Positions 1 to 8,619 are shown, counted from the stretch's first letter. The stretch is 64,000 nucleotides of DNA from Rhodobacteraceae bacterium HLUCCO18 (GCA_001314805.1 LJSY01000011.1:3711-67710), one strand, 5' to 3'. Numbers and translations: made by a program. Notes: a model not told the origin generated them from the letters alone.

Positions 1-2
1 AC

Positions 3-194
3 CTGAACGGCGAGCCGCTGAGCCTCGAGGCGCTGCCCGCGGCGCTTGCGGTCTTCGAGCCCGAGCCCGACGCCGACGCCGACACGGTCACGCTGCTGGT
101 CACGCTGGATGCCGAGGTCACCTCGCAGGGGCTCGTCGATCTGCTCGTTCTGCTTCAGGGCAAGACCTGGCTTGCCGTTTCGGTTCTGAGCTGA
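3..194 (+). CDS. exbD: ExbD/TolR-family biopolymer transport protein, C-terminal part (5' end off window)
   Basis: Only the last 63 residues are present, in frame from base 3 to the TGA at 192-194. The segment has the alternating hydrophobic and acidic pattern of the periplasmic C-terminal domain of ExbD. It lies 4 bases upstream of a complete second exbD, then tonB, so it is read as the first ExbD subunit of an ExbB-ExbD-ExbD-TonB energiser. ExbD uses the proton gradient to power TonB-dependent outer-membrane receptors. The N-terminal membrane helix cannot be inspected, so the family call rests on context plus a short tail. The exbB gene would be expected just left of the window. Confidence 0.6.
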   Translation: MNGEPLSLEALPAALAVFEPEPDADADTVTLLVTLDAEVTSQGLVDLLVLLQGKTWLAVSVLS

Positions 195-198
195 CGCC

Positions 199-594
199 AT
201 GGCCCTCCCGCCCCTGCCCCCCCGCCGTCGCGCCGAGCCAATGATCGCGCTGATCAACATCGTTTTCCTGATGCTGGTCTTCTTCCTCGTCGCGGCCTCC
301 GTCGCCCCGCCGCTCGACCGCAGGGTGGAATTGGCCGAGGCGTCGCGGATCGAAGGTCGCGCTCCGCCCGATGCGGCGGTCATCCGGGCCGACGGCGCGC
401 TGGTCTATCGCGGGGCCGAGATCACGTCGGAGGCCTATCTGGCGGCGCGCCTGTCCGAGGACAGCGGCACGGTCGCGCTCCGGCTGGTGCCCGACCGGGC
501 ACTGCCGGCCCAGACCCTCGTCGAGATCGCGGGCAGCCTGCGGGCGGCTGGCGCGGGGGAGATCTGGATCGTCACCGAACAGGGGCTGGACTGA
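199..594 (+). CDS. exbD: ExbD/TolR-family protein with Asn in place of the membrane Asp
   Basis: A 131-residue protein with one membrane helix at about residues 15-37 (MIALINIVFLMLVFFLV) followed by a periplasmic domain. This is the normal ExbD layout and length. In E. coli ExbD the helix carries Asp25 in the context LIDVVF, which is essential for proton use; here the equivalent residue is Asn20 (LINIVF). Proton coupling may therefore rest on the other ExbD encoded just upstream, or this copy may be structural. Its TGA overlaps the tonB ATG (ATGA-type junction at 592-596), implying translational coupling. It probably works with TonB to drive the heme receptor at 1695-3722. Confidence 0.85.
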   Translation: MALPPLPPRRRAEPMIALINIVFLMLVFFLVAASVAPPLDRRVELAEASRIEGRAPPDAAVIRADGALVYRGAEITSEAYLAARLSEDSGTVALRLVPDRALPAQTLVEIAGSLRAAGAGEIWIVTEQGLD

Positions 595-1565
595 TGCGGC
601 GGGCGTCCGGGGTGGCGCTCTGTGCCGGGGCGGTGTCGCTCGGCCTTCACGCAAGCGGCCTCGTGGCCCTCGCGCCCGAACCGCCGCAGGCCCTCGCTGG
701 CGGACCGCAGCAACTGGCCATGGTGGGCAACAGTTTCGAGGACGCAGTGGTGGGACGGATCGCACCTTCGGAGACGACGGCCGAGACGGAGCCGCCGGAT
801 GTGTCGGACCGGCTGGAGCCCGTCACAGCCGTGACACCGACCACGGCGAGGGTTGAACCGACGCCGGTTCGCGCGACCGCGCCAGCGGTCGCGACAGCGT
901 CGCAGACGCGACCGGCAGAACCCGCGCCGCGCGTCACGGCAATGTCCCCGGTGACTGACACAGTGACGGCCCCGGTGGTTCCCGGCCTGCCGCGGGTCGC
1001 TCCGACCACGTCGGAGACCGCCCAAACGCCTCCCGCCGAGCCGCCCTCTGCAAGCCCGTCGCCGCAACCCCGGCGGATCGCCGCCCGCCCCGAGCCAACG
1101 GCGCGGACCCCGGACGCCGATACGCCGCGCCCGCTCGCCCGCGCACCCCGGCCTGAGCGCACGGCCGAACGCCCACCCGAACCGCCCCCCGCACCCGCTG
1201 GCAGCGCCGAGCAGACGACGCGGGCCGGGACCGCGGCCGGTCAGGCGCGGGGCAATGCCGCCCAGACCGCGCAGGGCGGCACTGCGCAAAGCGCAAGCGA
1301 CGGCCGTGCGGCGACCAACTACCCACAGGTGGTGAACCGCCGCCTCAGCAGACTGCGCCGCCCGAATGCGCGCTTCAACGGGGCCGCCGTCATCGCCTTC
1401 ACCATCGCGCCCGGAGGCGGCTTCGCGGCGCTGAGCGTCGCGCGCTCCTCGGGCAGTGCCGAATTCGACCGGTTCGCTCTGTCCCATGTTCAGCGCGCGG
1501 CCCCTTTCCCGGCGCCGCCACCGGGCGCGCAACGCAGCTTCAATGTCACGGTGCAGGGGCGTTGA
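594..1565 (+). CDS. tonB: TonB energy-transducing protein
   Basis: A 323-residue protein with a short N-terminal hydrophobic anchor (about residues 5-27), a long Pro/Ala/Thr/Arg-rich spacer (about 60-230) and a C-terminal TonB domain (about 240-323) beginning NYPQVVNRRLSRLRR. This is the standard TonB layout: the spacer crosses the periplasm and the C-terminal domain grips the TonB box of outer-membrane receptors. The spacer is richer in Arg and Thr than the Pro-Lys/Pro-Glu spacer of E. coli TonB. The start overlaps the stop of exbD by 1 base. Partners are the two upstream ExbD proteins, a presumed ExbB off the left edge, and the downstream heme receptor. Confidence 0.85.
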   Translation: MRRASGVALCAGAVSLGLHASGLVALAPEPPQALAGGPQQLAMVGNSFEDAVVGRIAPSETTAETEPPDVSDRLEPVTAVTPTTARVEPTPVRATAPAVATASQTRPAEPAPRVTAMSPVTDTVTAPVVPGLPRVAPTTSETAQTPPAEPPSASPSPQPRRIAARPEPTARTPDADTPRPLARAPRPERTAERPPEPPPAPAGSAEQTTRAGTAAGQARGNAAQTAQGGTAQSASDGRAATNYPQVVNRRLSRLRRPNARFNGAAVIAFTIAPGGGFAALSVARSSGSAEFDRFALSHVQRAAPFPAPPPGAQRSFNVTVQGR

Positions 1566-1586
1566 ACGCCATGCCGGATGATAATC

Positions 1587-1615
1587 TTGACTAAAACCAT
1601 CGGGAAAAGTAACCG
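1587..1615 (+). promoter_or_regulatory. Candidate promoter of the heme receptor gene
   Basis: TTGACT (1587-1592), 17 bases, then TAACCG (1610-1615) resembles a sigma-70 -35/-10 pair with a weak -10. It lies about 80 bases before the receptor start, in an unusually AT-rich patch (GATAATCTTGACTAAAACC). Iron-dependent repression would be expected here, but I cannot assign the repressor from sequence alone. Confidence 0.35.
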
Positions 1616-1694
1616 GTTGATCTGAAACGCGCGACCCACCCCTCTGGCAGGCCCGCAAAGACCGCGACACGACCTGCAACATGGGGGATGAAAG

Positions 1695-3722
1695 ATGCGC
1701 AGACGCGCCCTTTTTCTGACGACTGCACTCGCCACTCTGGGTGGCGCGGCCGGGGCACAGGACCTCGGCTTCACGCTCGATGCGATCACGCTGGGCACCG
1801 CTTTCCGCGACGATCGCGCCGTGCTCGACACGCCGGTGGCGGCCTCGGTCCGGGGGGCGGAGGATCTCGCCAACCGCCAGGCCGGGGATTTCGAGGACCT
1901 GATCGGCGACATCCCCGGCCTCACCATCGACGGCGGCCCGCGCGGCATCTCGCAGGAGCCCAATATCCGCGGCTTCCGCGACGAACAGATCGTCCTGCGC
2001 TTCGATGGCGGGCGGCTGAATTTCAATCAGGCCCATCGCGGGCGGTTCTTCGTGGACCCCTCCCTCGTGCAGCAGGTCGAGGTGGTGCGCGGCGGCGGCT
2101 CGACGCTTTTCGGGTCGGGCGCGCTCGGTGGCGTGATCTCGGTCGAGACGGTGGATGCCGCCGACCTGCTCCAGCCCGGGCAGACCATGGGCGGGCGCGT
2201 GACGCTCGGCTATTCCTCAAACGGCGCGGAGCCCATGGGCTCCAGCACCGTCTTTGCCGATTACGGCACCGTGGACCTGTTGTTCTCGCTGGCCGCGCGC
2301 AGCGTCACCGCCGATCTGGAAAGCGGCGACGGCACGGCAATCCCGTTTTCGCAGATCGACGCGAGCAACGGCCTGTTCAAGATCGGGCTCGAACCCAACG
2401 CCGACAGCCGCTTCGAACTGAGCTATTCGCTCTATCTCGACGACACGCTGGTTCCGGCGCAGTCGAACGCCAATCCGGGCACAGGCAACCCGGTCGTGGA
2501 TCGCGAGGCCGAGGTTCAGGACCTTCGGCTCAGCTGGGATTTCGCACCGTCAGATGTGGACTGGATCGACGCCTCTGTCCTTTTCTACGCAACGCGGCTC
2601 GACATTACCGAGTCCCGCATCCCGCCGGGCGCACCGCGCCTCGATCAGACGCGCTATGACACATACGGGTTCGAGGTGGTCAACCGGTCCACGCTGGATG
2701 TCGGCGTGCCGGTCGATCTCGTCTACGGGTTCGAGGCCTTTCGCGACACGCAGGAGGGCCTGAGGGACGGCGCGCCGCGACTGGCCTTCCCCGATGCCGA
2801 GGCCACGACGCTGGGCGCCTTCGCGGAGGCCACGATCGGCCTGACCGAGGCGCTCGACCTGATCGCGGGGGTGCGGTTCGACAGTTACGAGCGCGATCCT
2901 AACGACGGGGCGCTCGCCGACGTGTCCGAGCAATTCGTTTCGCCTCGCATCGGCTTCAGCTACCGGCCCGACGAGAACTGGCAGATCTTCGGCAATGTCG
3001 CGCGTGCCTACCGGGCGCCCACGCTGAGCGAGCTCTACAACAGCGGTCTGCATTTTCCCGGCGGCTTCCCCATCAACCCGCCCTTCGACTTCACGCCGGC
3101 CCCCAACAACTTCTTCGTGCCCAACCCGAACCTTCGGCCCGAGGATTCCACGCAGTTCGAGATCGGCACGCGGTTCGACGGTGTCGGCGTATTCGGTGCC
3201 GGCGACAGGCTGAGTTTCTCGGCCAACGCCTATTACGCGACGGTCGAGGATTACATCGACCAGACGGTGAATATCGCCGCGGGGACCACCACCAGCGCGA
3301 ATATCACGAGCGCGACGCTCTGGGGCTTCGAGGCGGAACTCGACTACGATGCCGAGACCTGGTTCGCGGGCGGCGGTCTTTCGATCGCGCGGGGCGAGAA
3401 CGACGCGGGCGGCTGGCTCGGCTCGATCCCGCAGGACCGCCTGACGCTGGAGGGCGGTCTGCGCCCCATCCCCGACTGGGAGCTTGGCGCGCGGGCGACC
3501 TTCGCCGCCGACCAGACCCAGGTGCCGGCCGACGGCACGCCCGGAGAGGGTTACCGGCTGCTGGACCTGTTCGCGACCTGGGCACCCGAAACGGGGCCGC
3601 TGGCCGGGGGCACGGTCCGTTTCGGCGTCGATAACCTCTTCGACGAGCAATACACGATCTATCCCAACGGCCTGCCCCAGACCGGCCGCAGCTTCGAGAT
3701 CTCGGCCACCTTCACCTTCTGA
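1695..3722 (+). CDS. TonB-dependent heme/hemoglobin-type outer-membrane receptor
   Basis: A 675-residue protein with a signal peptide (MRRRALFLTTALATLGGAAGAQ), a plug domain (about 35-155, with the IPGLTIDGG and NIRGF blocks) and a 22-strand barrel ending in Phe (ISATFTF). The barrel contains YRAP (about residue 438) and NPNL (about 478), the FRAP/NPNL-box pair typical of heme and hemoglobin receptors. It therefore belongs to the HmuR/HemR-like group. A GGGGGA ribosome site precedes the ATG. It lies downstream of exbD-exbD-tonB and faces the hmuTUV operon, so it should pass heme across the outer membrane for HmuTUV to import. The two His ligands used by other family members were not mapped. 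Confidence 0.88.
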   Translation: MRRRALFLTTALATLGGAAGAQDLGFTLDAITLGTAFRDDRAVLDTPVAASVRGAEDLANRQAGDFEDLIGDIPGLTIDGGPRGISQEPNIRGFRDEQIVLRFDGGRLNFNQAHRGRFFVDPSLVQQVEVVRGGGSTLFGSGALGGVISVETVDAADLLQPGQTMGGRVTLGYSSNGAEPMGSSTVFADYGTVDLLFSLAARSVTADLESGDGTAIPFSQIDASNGLFKIGLEPNADSRFELSYSLYLDDTLVPAQSNANPGTGNPVVDREAEVQDLRLSWDFAPSDVDWIDASVLFYATRLDITESRIPPGAPRLDQTRYDTYGFEVVNRSTLDVGVPVDLVYGFEAFRDTQEGLRDGAPRLAFPDAEATTLGAFAEATIGLTEALDLIAGVRFDSYERDPNDGALADVSEQFVSPRIGFSYRPDENWQIFGNVARAYRAPTLSELYNSGLHFPGGFPINPPFDFTPAPNNFFVPNPNLRPEDSTQFEIGTRFDGVGVFGAGDRLSFSANAYYATVEDYIDQTVNIAAGTTTSANITSATLWGFEAELDYDAETWFAGGGLSIARGENDAGGWLGSIPQDRLTLEGGLRPIPDWELGARATFAADQTQVPADGTPGEGYRLLDLFATWAPETGPLAGGTVRFGVDNLFDEQYTIYPNGLPQTGRSFEISATFTF

Positions 3723-3747
3723 AGCAGCACGCCGAACGGCAACGGAA

Positions 3748-3779
3748 AACCGCCGCGCGACACCTGTCACGCGGCGGTT
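3748..3779. terminator. Terminator hairpin between convergent heme operons
   Basis: The perfect 10-bp arms AACCGCCGCG (3748-3757) and CGCGGCGGTT (3770-3779) enclose a 12-base loop that can itself pair (GACA/TGTC). On the minus strand the stem runs into TTTTCC, a good intrinsic terminator for the hmu operon. On the plus strand the U tract is weak (GGTTCG), so it may be only partly effective for the receptor transcript. Confidence 0.75.
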
Positions 3780-3804
3780 CGTGTTCGGGCGTCGGGGGCA
3801 GCCT

Positions 3805-4134
3805 TCAGGCCGCGTCCTCCTTGGCGATGTGCTGGATCGGCGAGAAACCCTCGAACTGCGGATGGCCTTCGTAAAGCTTGTTCGGGCCACCCGCATTGGC
3901 ATGGGCCTTGCGGAACTGCGCGGACCGGGTCCAAGCGCGGAACGCCGCTTCGTTTTCCCAGACGGTATGCGAGGCATAGAGGATCGTGCCGTCCTCGCGC
4001 TCGGTGCCCTTCATCATGTGGAACTCGACGAAGCCGTCCATCTCGTTCAGCATCGTGTCGCGGCCCAGCCAGAGCGCCTCGAAGGCCTCGGCGTTCTCGG
4101 GCTTCACGGCGAAGCGGTTCATTGCAAGATACAT
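3805..4134 (-). CDS. IsdG/HmoA-like heme-degrading monooxygenase (ABM fold)
   Basis: A 109-residue protein of the antibiotic-biosynthesis-monooxygenase fold. The heme-oxygenase triad of IsdG/IsdI (Asn7, Trp67, His77) matches Asn6, Trp68 and His78 here, including the spacing. That supports oxidative opening of the heme ring to release iron, rather than quinone or antibiotic chemistry. It is the last gene of the hmuTUV operon, 27 bases after hmuV, with a strong AAAGGAG ribosome site before the ATG. The position fits cytoplasmic processing of heme delivered by HmuTUV. No HmuS or HO-1 type gene is present in the window, so this may be the heme degrader of the locus. Confidence 0.8.
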   Translation of the reverse strand: MYLAMNRFAVKPENAEAFEALWLGRDTMLNEMDGFVEFHMMKGTEREDGTILYASHTVWENEAAFRAWTRSAQFRKAHANAGGPNKLYEGHPQFEGFSPIQHIAKEDAA

Positions 4135-4161
4135 GTCGGTCTCCTTTCAATGGGTTTGGGT

Positions 4162-4947
4162 TCAGCCCGCGCGCCGGGCCATGTGCGGCAGCAGGAAGGT
4201 CGCCGGCGGATCGGGTGCCGCGTTGACGCGCAGGTCACAGCGATAGGCGCGGCTGAGCCGGGCGTCGGTCAGCACCTCCTCCGGCCTGCCCTGCGCCATG
4301 ACGCGGCCCGCCGCCAGCATCGCAACCGAGGCGGCATAGATCGCCGTCAGGTTCAGGTCATGCATCACCGCCACCACGCCGCCGCCGCGCGCGGCGTAGT
4401 CGGCCATGATGTCCATCACCTCGAGCTGGTGGCCAATGTCGAGGCTCGCCACGGGCTCGTCGAGAAACAGCCAGCGCGCGCCGTCGGGGCCCACAGGGTC
4501 CCAGACCTGGTAGAGGACACGGGCAAGCTGCGCACGTTGCTGCTCGCCCCCGGAAAGCTCCTGGTAGAAGCGGCCCTCGAACCCGGCGAGCCCGACGCGG
4601 GCCAGCGCGTCGGAGGCGCGGCTTTCGGGCGCGGGCTCCGCGGCAGCGGTCAGGCCGAGACGCACGATCTCCAGCACTGTGAAGGGAAAGGCGATGCGGC
4701 TGGCCTGCGGCAGCACGCCCCGGCGCGTGGCCAGCTTCCAGCCGGGGATCGCCGTCAGGTCATCCCCATCAAGCGTGATGCGGCCGCGATAGGGAAGGTC
4801 CTGGGTCATCGCGCGCAGAAGCGTCGTCTTGCCCGAGCCGTTGGGCCCCACGATGGCCGTGACCTGCCCCGCCTCCGCGCGGAACTCGACCCCTTCGAGG
4901 ACGCTGTTGCCGGAAAGCGAGACGTGGATGTCGGAGGCGCTCAGCAT
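4162..4947 (-). CDS. hmuV: Heme ABC transporter ATP-binding protein HmuV
   Basis: A 261-residue ABC ATPase of the FecE/BtuD/HmuV type. Walker A GPNGSGKT is at 34-41, signature LSGGE at 131-135, Walker B LFLDEP at 160-165 and the switch His at 186. The stretch VLPQASRIAFPFTV is typical of HmuV. It powers the HmuU permease encoded 4 bases upstream and receives heme from HmuT. The order is hmuT-hmuU-hmuV-heme monooxygenase, all on the minus strand with tiny gaps, indicating one transcript. A siderophore or vitamin B12 ATPase is the alternative, but the receptor and heme monooxygenase around it favour heme. Confidence 0.88.
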   Translation of the reverse strand: MLSASDIHVSLSGNSVLEGVEFRAEAGQVTAIVGPNGSGKTTLLRAMTQDLPYRGRITLDGDDLTAIPGWKLATRRGVLPQASRIAFPFTVLEIVRLGLTAAAEPAPESRASDALARVGLAGFEGRFYQELSGGEQQRAQLARVLYQVWDPVGPDGARWLFLDEPVASLDIGHQLEVMDIMADYAARGGGVVAVMHDLNLTAIYAASVAMLAAGRVMAQGRPEEVLTDARLSRAYRCDLRVNAAPDPPATFLLPHMARRAG

Positions 4948-4951
4948 CGTG

Positions 4952-6034
4952 TCAGAGATCCAGCAGGCTGCGGTTGCGCATCAGGATCCACAGGAAGAAC
5001 GGCCCGCCGAGCGTCGCCGTGACGATCCCGATGGGAAGCTCCGCCGGCGCCACGACGCTCCGCGCGATCATGTCCGCAAGGATCAGCAGGCTCGCCCCCA
5101 GAAGTGCCGCGTTGGGCAGAAGCCAGCGGTGATCGGGCCCGATCATCAGGCGCAACAGATGCGGCACGACGATGCCGATGAAGCCGATGCCGCCCGACAC
5201 CGCGACCGCCGCCCCCGTCGCCGCGGCCACGGTCAGGATCGCGGCGTTCTTCATCTTCTGGACGGGAACGCCGAGATGCGCCGCCGGCCCTTCGCCCAGC
5301 GCCAGACCGTTGAGCGCGCGCGCAAGGAAAGGCGTGGCGACCAGCGCCAGCACGATCAGCGCACCGCCAAGCGCCACCTTGTCCCATGTCGCACCGGCCA
5401 GCGAGCCGAGCCCCCAGAAGGTCAGGTCCCGCAACTCCGCGTCATTGGCCATGTAGATCAGGATGCCCGACAGCGCGCCCGCCAACGCGGCGATGGCGAT
5501 CCCTCCCAGGAGCATAACCGCGACGGAGGTTCGCCCGCGATGGGTCGACATCCGGTAGAGCAGGATCGTGGTCAGCCAGCCGCCCAGAAACGCAGCGACC
5601 GGCACGAGGTAATATCCCAGCGCGTCGCGCAGCGCCAAGGGCAGCATCGCACCCAGAACGATCGCGCCGATGGCGCCAAGACCCGCCCCCGCACCCACGC
5701 CGACCAGTCCCGGGTCGGCCAGCGGGTTGCGGAACAGCCCCTGCATCACGGCCCCCGACACGGCCAGCGCCGCGCCCACAAGAATGCCAAGCGCGAGCCT
5801 TGGCAGACGGATGTCGAAGAGGATGATGGCATCGCGCGCCGCGATCTCCTCGCCGCGCAGAAGCTGACCCAGCACGGGCCAGAGCCGGGTGCCGGAGGCT
5901 CCGGTTCCGAGGCTCAGCACCGAGACGACCGCGAGAAGCACGAGAAGGACGATGGCCATCCGGCGCCCAGCCGCGCGCCTGTCGCCCGCCAGGGCTTTGC
6001 CGCGCCCGGCGGGACTGATCGAGGCGACGGCCAC
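4952..6034 (-). CDS. hmuU: Heme ABC transporter permease HmuU (FecCD family)
   Basis: A 360-residue FecCD-family inner-membrane permease. Hydrophobic helices run through the whole length, about ten as in BtuC/HmuU. The family blocks GAALAVSGAVMQGLFRNPLA (near residue 90) and GGIGFIGIVVPHLLR (near 280) are clear. It starts at GTG and begins 3 bases after the hmuT stop. As a homodimer it would carry heme from HmuT into the cytoplasm using ATP hydrolysed by HmuV. Length and motifs are normal and nothing looks broken. Confidence 0.88.
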   Translation of the reverse strand: MAVASISPAGRGKALAGDRRAAGRRMAIVLLVLLAVVSVLSLGTGASGTRLWPVLGQLLRGEEIAARDAIILFDIRLPRLALGILVGAALAVSGAVMQGLFRNPLADPGLVGVGAGAGLGAIGAIVLGAMLPLALRDALGYYLVPVAAFLGGWLTTILLYRMSTHRGRTSVAVMLLGGIAIAALAGALSGILIYMANDAELRDLTFWGLGSLAGATWDKVALGGALIVLALVATPFLARALNGLALGEGPAAHLGVPVQKMKNAAILTVAAATGAAVAVSGGIGFIGIVVPHLLRLMIGPDHRWLLPNAALLGASLLILADMIARSVVAPAELPIGIVTATLGGPFFLWILMRNRSLLDL

Positions 6035-6037
6035 GGG

Positions 6038-6922
6038 CTAGCCTCGCGCCGGATGGAACGCCTGCGACAGCGCGCGGACCGCCTCGGGCGTGCGCGGCCC
6101 GAAGCCCAGCATCAACAGGCCCGGAAGGCGCGCGATGGCGCCGCTCTCGGCGGCGGGCGTCGCCGAAAGCGCGGGGTGCGCGCGGATCTGGTCGTCGTCC
6201 GCTGCATGGTCGCCCGAACGGTCCATCATCAGGATGACATCGGGACGGGACAGGAGGACAGCCTCGTCGCTCACCTGTTGGTAACCGTCGAAGCCCTCCA
6301 TCGCGTTGACACCGCCGGCCAGCGCGATGATGCCCGCCGCCGACGTGTCATCACCGGCGGCCATGATGCGCCCGCCCTGCATGGACAGGACGAAGAGAAC
6401 GCGGGGCGGTTCCTCCCTTCGTGCGTCGGCGACGGCGCGGTCCAGCCCGGCCTCGACCGCGTTCGCCAGTTCCGCACCCGCCTCCGGCATGCCGAGCGCG
6501 TTCGCCACGATCTCGATCTTGGCGCGGATCGCGGCTCCGTCATATCCTTCGGGCACCGTCACGAAGGGCACGCCCGCGCCCTGCAGGACGTCCACGGCCT
6601 CGACCGGGCCGCTACCCTCGATGGCGAGAATCAGGTCGGGGGAGACCGACAGCACGCCCTCGGGCGACAGCGCGCGCACATAACCGGCGTTCGGCAGGTC
6701 CTCGGCCTCCGGCGGCCATGTCGACGTGGCGTCCCGCGCCACCAGCCTGTCGCCCGCGCCAAGCGCATAGACGATTTCCGTGACCGCCCCGCCCAGCGCG
6801 ACCACGCGCTCAGGCCGGTCCGTGGCGTGGGACGCACCGGCGAACAGGAGGGCGAAGGCGGCAAGCGACCAACCGGCGGTGCGGCCACGTACGAAGTGCG
6901 AAAGCTTGAGAACAAGAGCCAT
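6038..6922 (-). CDS. hmuT: Periplasmic heme-binding protein HmuT
   Basis: A 294-residue solute-binding protein of the helical-backbone class III fold (TroA/BtuF-like). A signal peptide is visible (hydrophobic stretch at about 18-33, cleavage near SHA-TD). The mature part opens RVVALGGAVTEIVYALGAGDRL, as in HmuT/ChuT. It delivers heme from the receptor to HmuUV and is the first gene of the operon. The start at 6922 leaves a rather long n-region (MALVLKLSHFVRGRT), so a slightly later start is possible. A 17-bp dyad lies about 90-105 bases upstream. Confidence 0.85.
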   Translation of the reverse strand: MALVLKLSHFVRGRTAGWSLAAFALLFAGASHATDRPERVVALGGAVTEIVYALGAGDRLVARDATSTWPPEAEDLPNAGYVRALSPEGVLSVSPDLILAIEGSGPVEAVDVLQGAGVPFVTVPEGYDGAAIRAKIEIVANALGMPEAGAELANAVEAGLDRAVADARREEPPRVLFVLSMQGGRIMAAGDDTSAAGIIALAGGVNAMEGFDGYQQVSDEAVLLSRPDVILMMDRSGDHAADDDQIRAHPALSATPAAESGAIARLPGLLMLGFGPRTPEAVRALSQAFHPARG

Positions 6923-7011
6923 GGGTGCCTGCGATCCTATCTCTGCGAGATGTTTTCGATCGCTGGCGCCGCGCGATGGCGCGGATACGCTGGCAGGGCC
7001 GAAGCCTATCT

Positions 7012-7028
7012 CCGAGTCAATTACTCGG
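7012..7028. promoter_or_regulatory. Candidate operator upstream of hmuT
   Basis: The inverted repeat CCGAGT-N5-ACTCGG lies 90-106 bases before the hmuT start, inside the gap between znuB and hmuT and in an AT-richer patch (CAATTACTCGGTTTTG). Its place suggests an iron- or heme-responsive repressor site. The regulator cannot be named from sequence. Confidence 0.45.
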
Positions 7029-7081
7029 TTTTGCCCCGTCCGACAACCGCGAGTTTTCCGGAACCGGTGGCCCCGGCGACA

Positions 7082-7876
7082 TCACGTCCGTGTGCGGGTC
7101 CAGCCGAAGGCGCTGAAACCCGCGAAGAGGATCGCGGCGATACAGACGATGGACGGCCCCGCAGGCGTATCCAGCAGGTAGGCGGCGCGCAGCCCGGCCA
7201 CGGCCGACAGGGCGCCGAGGCCGGCGGCGATGAAGGCCATGGCCTCGGGCGTGCGCGCGAGACTGCGCGCGGCCGCCGGCGGGATGATCAGCATCGCGGC
7301 GATCAGCAGAACCCCCACCACCTTGATGGCGACGGCCACGGTGATGGCCAGCGCGACGGTAAGGATCAACTGCTCCTGCCTCGGGTCCATCCCGCTCGCA
7401 TAGGCCAGTTCCTCGTTCAGCGTCGCCGTCAGCAGCGCCGTCCATCGCCACGCGATCAACGCCACGACCAGGGTCGCACCGCCCCAGATCACCAGGAGGT
7501 CGCTGCGTGACACGGCCAGGATATCCCCGAAGAGATAGGCCATCAGGTCGATGCGGACGCCCGACAGGAACGAGACCGCCACGAGACCGAAGGCAAGCGC
7601 CGAATGCGCCAACACCCCCAGAAGCGTGTCCATCGCATAGCCGCGCCCTGCCAGCACCGTCACCGTCACCGCCATGATCAGCGCCACCGCCATCGCGCCC
7701 GCGAAGATCGACATCTCCAGCGCCAGCGACAGCGCCACGCCGAGGATCGCGGCATGCGCGGTGGCATCGCCGAAATAGGCCATGCGCCGCCACACCACGA
7801 AACAGCCCAGTGGCGCCGCGGCAAAGGCGACGCCCACCCCCGCGAGCGTGGCGCGTGTCATGAAATCGTCCAGCAC
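7082..7876 (-). CDS. znuB: Zinc ABC transporter permease ZnuB
   Basis: A 264-residue ABC-3 family membrane protein with about eight to nine helices. It contains the typical opening GVGVAFAAAPLGCFVVWRRM, the GDATAHAAILG block and IIPPAAARSLARTPEAM. It forms the channel of the ZnuABC zinc importer with ZnuC and takes zinc from ZnuA. Its GTG start shares one base with the znuC TAG (TAGTG), so the genes are translationally coupled in zur-znuC-znuB. Manganese transporters share the fold, but the adjacent Zur and His-rich ZnuA point to zinc. Confidence 0.9.
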   Translation of the reverse strand: MLDDFMTRATLAGVGVAFAAAPLGCFVVWRRMAYFGDATAHAAILGVALSLALEMSIFAGAMAVALIMAVTVTVLAGRGYAMDTLLGVLAHSALAFGLVAVSFLSGVRIDLMAYLFGDILAVSRSDLLVIWGGATLVVALIAWRWTALLTATLNEELAYASGMDPRQEQLILTVALAITVAVAIKVVGVLLIAAMLIIPPAAARSLARTPEAMAFIAAGLGALSAVAGLRAAYLLDTPAGPSIVCIAAILFAGFSAFGWTRTRT

Positions 7877-8619
7877 TATTCGGCCGCCTCGTGGCTATGC
7901 GGATGATCATGGTCGTGATCGTGATCGTGATCGTGCCGGTAGAGCGCCAGCGCGCCGCCCGTCCCGGTACCGAAAAGCGCACGGTATTCCGGGGCCGAGG
8001 CGACGGCGGCGGGCGCGCCCTCGCAGCAGACATGCCCGTTGAGGCAGATCACCCGGTCCGACGCGCTCATCACGACGTGCAACTCGTGGCTGATCATCAG
8101 GACCGCGCAGCCGGTTTCCGCACGCACCGCCTCGATCTGGCGGTAGAAGGACGCCGATCCCGGCTGGTCGAGGCCCTGCGTCGCCTCGTCCAGAAGCAGG
8201 ATCTCGGGGTCGTTGATCAGCGCACGCGCCAGCATCACGCGCTGGAACTGCCCACCCGAAAGCTCGGACATCTGCCGCTTGAGCAGGTCCGGCACGCCCG
8301 CCACGTCGAGCGCCGCCTTGCAATCCGCCCGTGTCACCTTGTTGGCCAGCCGCAGGAAACGGTCGACCGTGATCGGAAGCGTCCGGTCGATATGCAGCTT
8401 TTGCGGCACGTAGCCGATGCGCAGCCCGGGCTTGCGCCGCACCCGTCCGGCCGAGGGTTTCGTCGCGCCTATGATCGCGCGCAACAGGCTCGTCTTGCCC
8501 GACCCGTTGGGACCCACGATCGTCACGATCTCCCCCGGTTCGATCTCGAGGCTGACATCGTGCAGGACGCGCTGCGCGCCATAGGTGACGTCGAGATGCT
8601 CGACCGAGATGAGGCTCAT
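7876..8619 (-). CDS. znuC: Zinc ABC transporter ATPase ZnuC with His-Asp C-terminal tail
   Basis: A 247-residue ABC ATPase with Walker A GPNGSGKT at 36-43, signature LSGGQ at 120-124 and Walker B LLLDEA at 141-146. The start chosen is the ATG at 8617-8619 (MSLISVEHLD), which overlaps the zur TGA by 4 bases. Longer in-frame extensions upstream lie inside zur and are not credible. The last 20 residues are a His-Asp repeat (HDHDHDHDHDHPHSHE), a probable zinc-binding tail on the cytoplasmic side. It mirrors the His-Asp loop in ZnuA. It energises ZnuB. Confidence 0.9.
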   Translation of the reverse strand: MSLISVEHLDVTYGAQRVLHDVSLEIEPGEIVTIVGPNGSGKTSLLRAIIGATKPSAGRVRRKPGLRIGYVPQKLHIDRTLPITVDRFLRLANKVTRADCKAALDVAGVPDLLKRQMSELSGGQFQRVMLARALINDPEILLLDEATQGLDQPGSASFYRQIEAVRAETGCAVLMISHELHVVMSASDRVICLNGHVCCEGAPAAVASAPEYRALFGTGTGGALALYRHDHDHDHDHDHPHSHEAAE

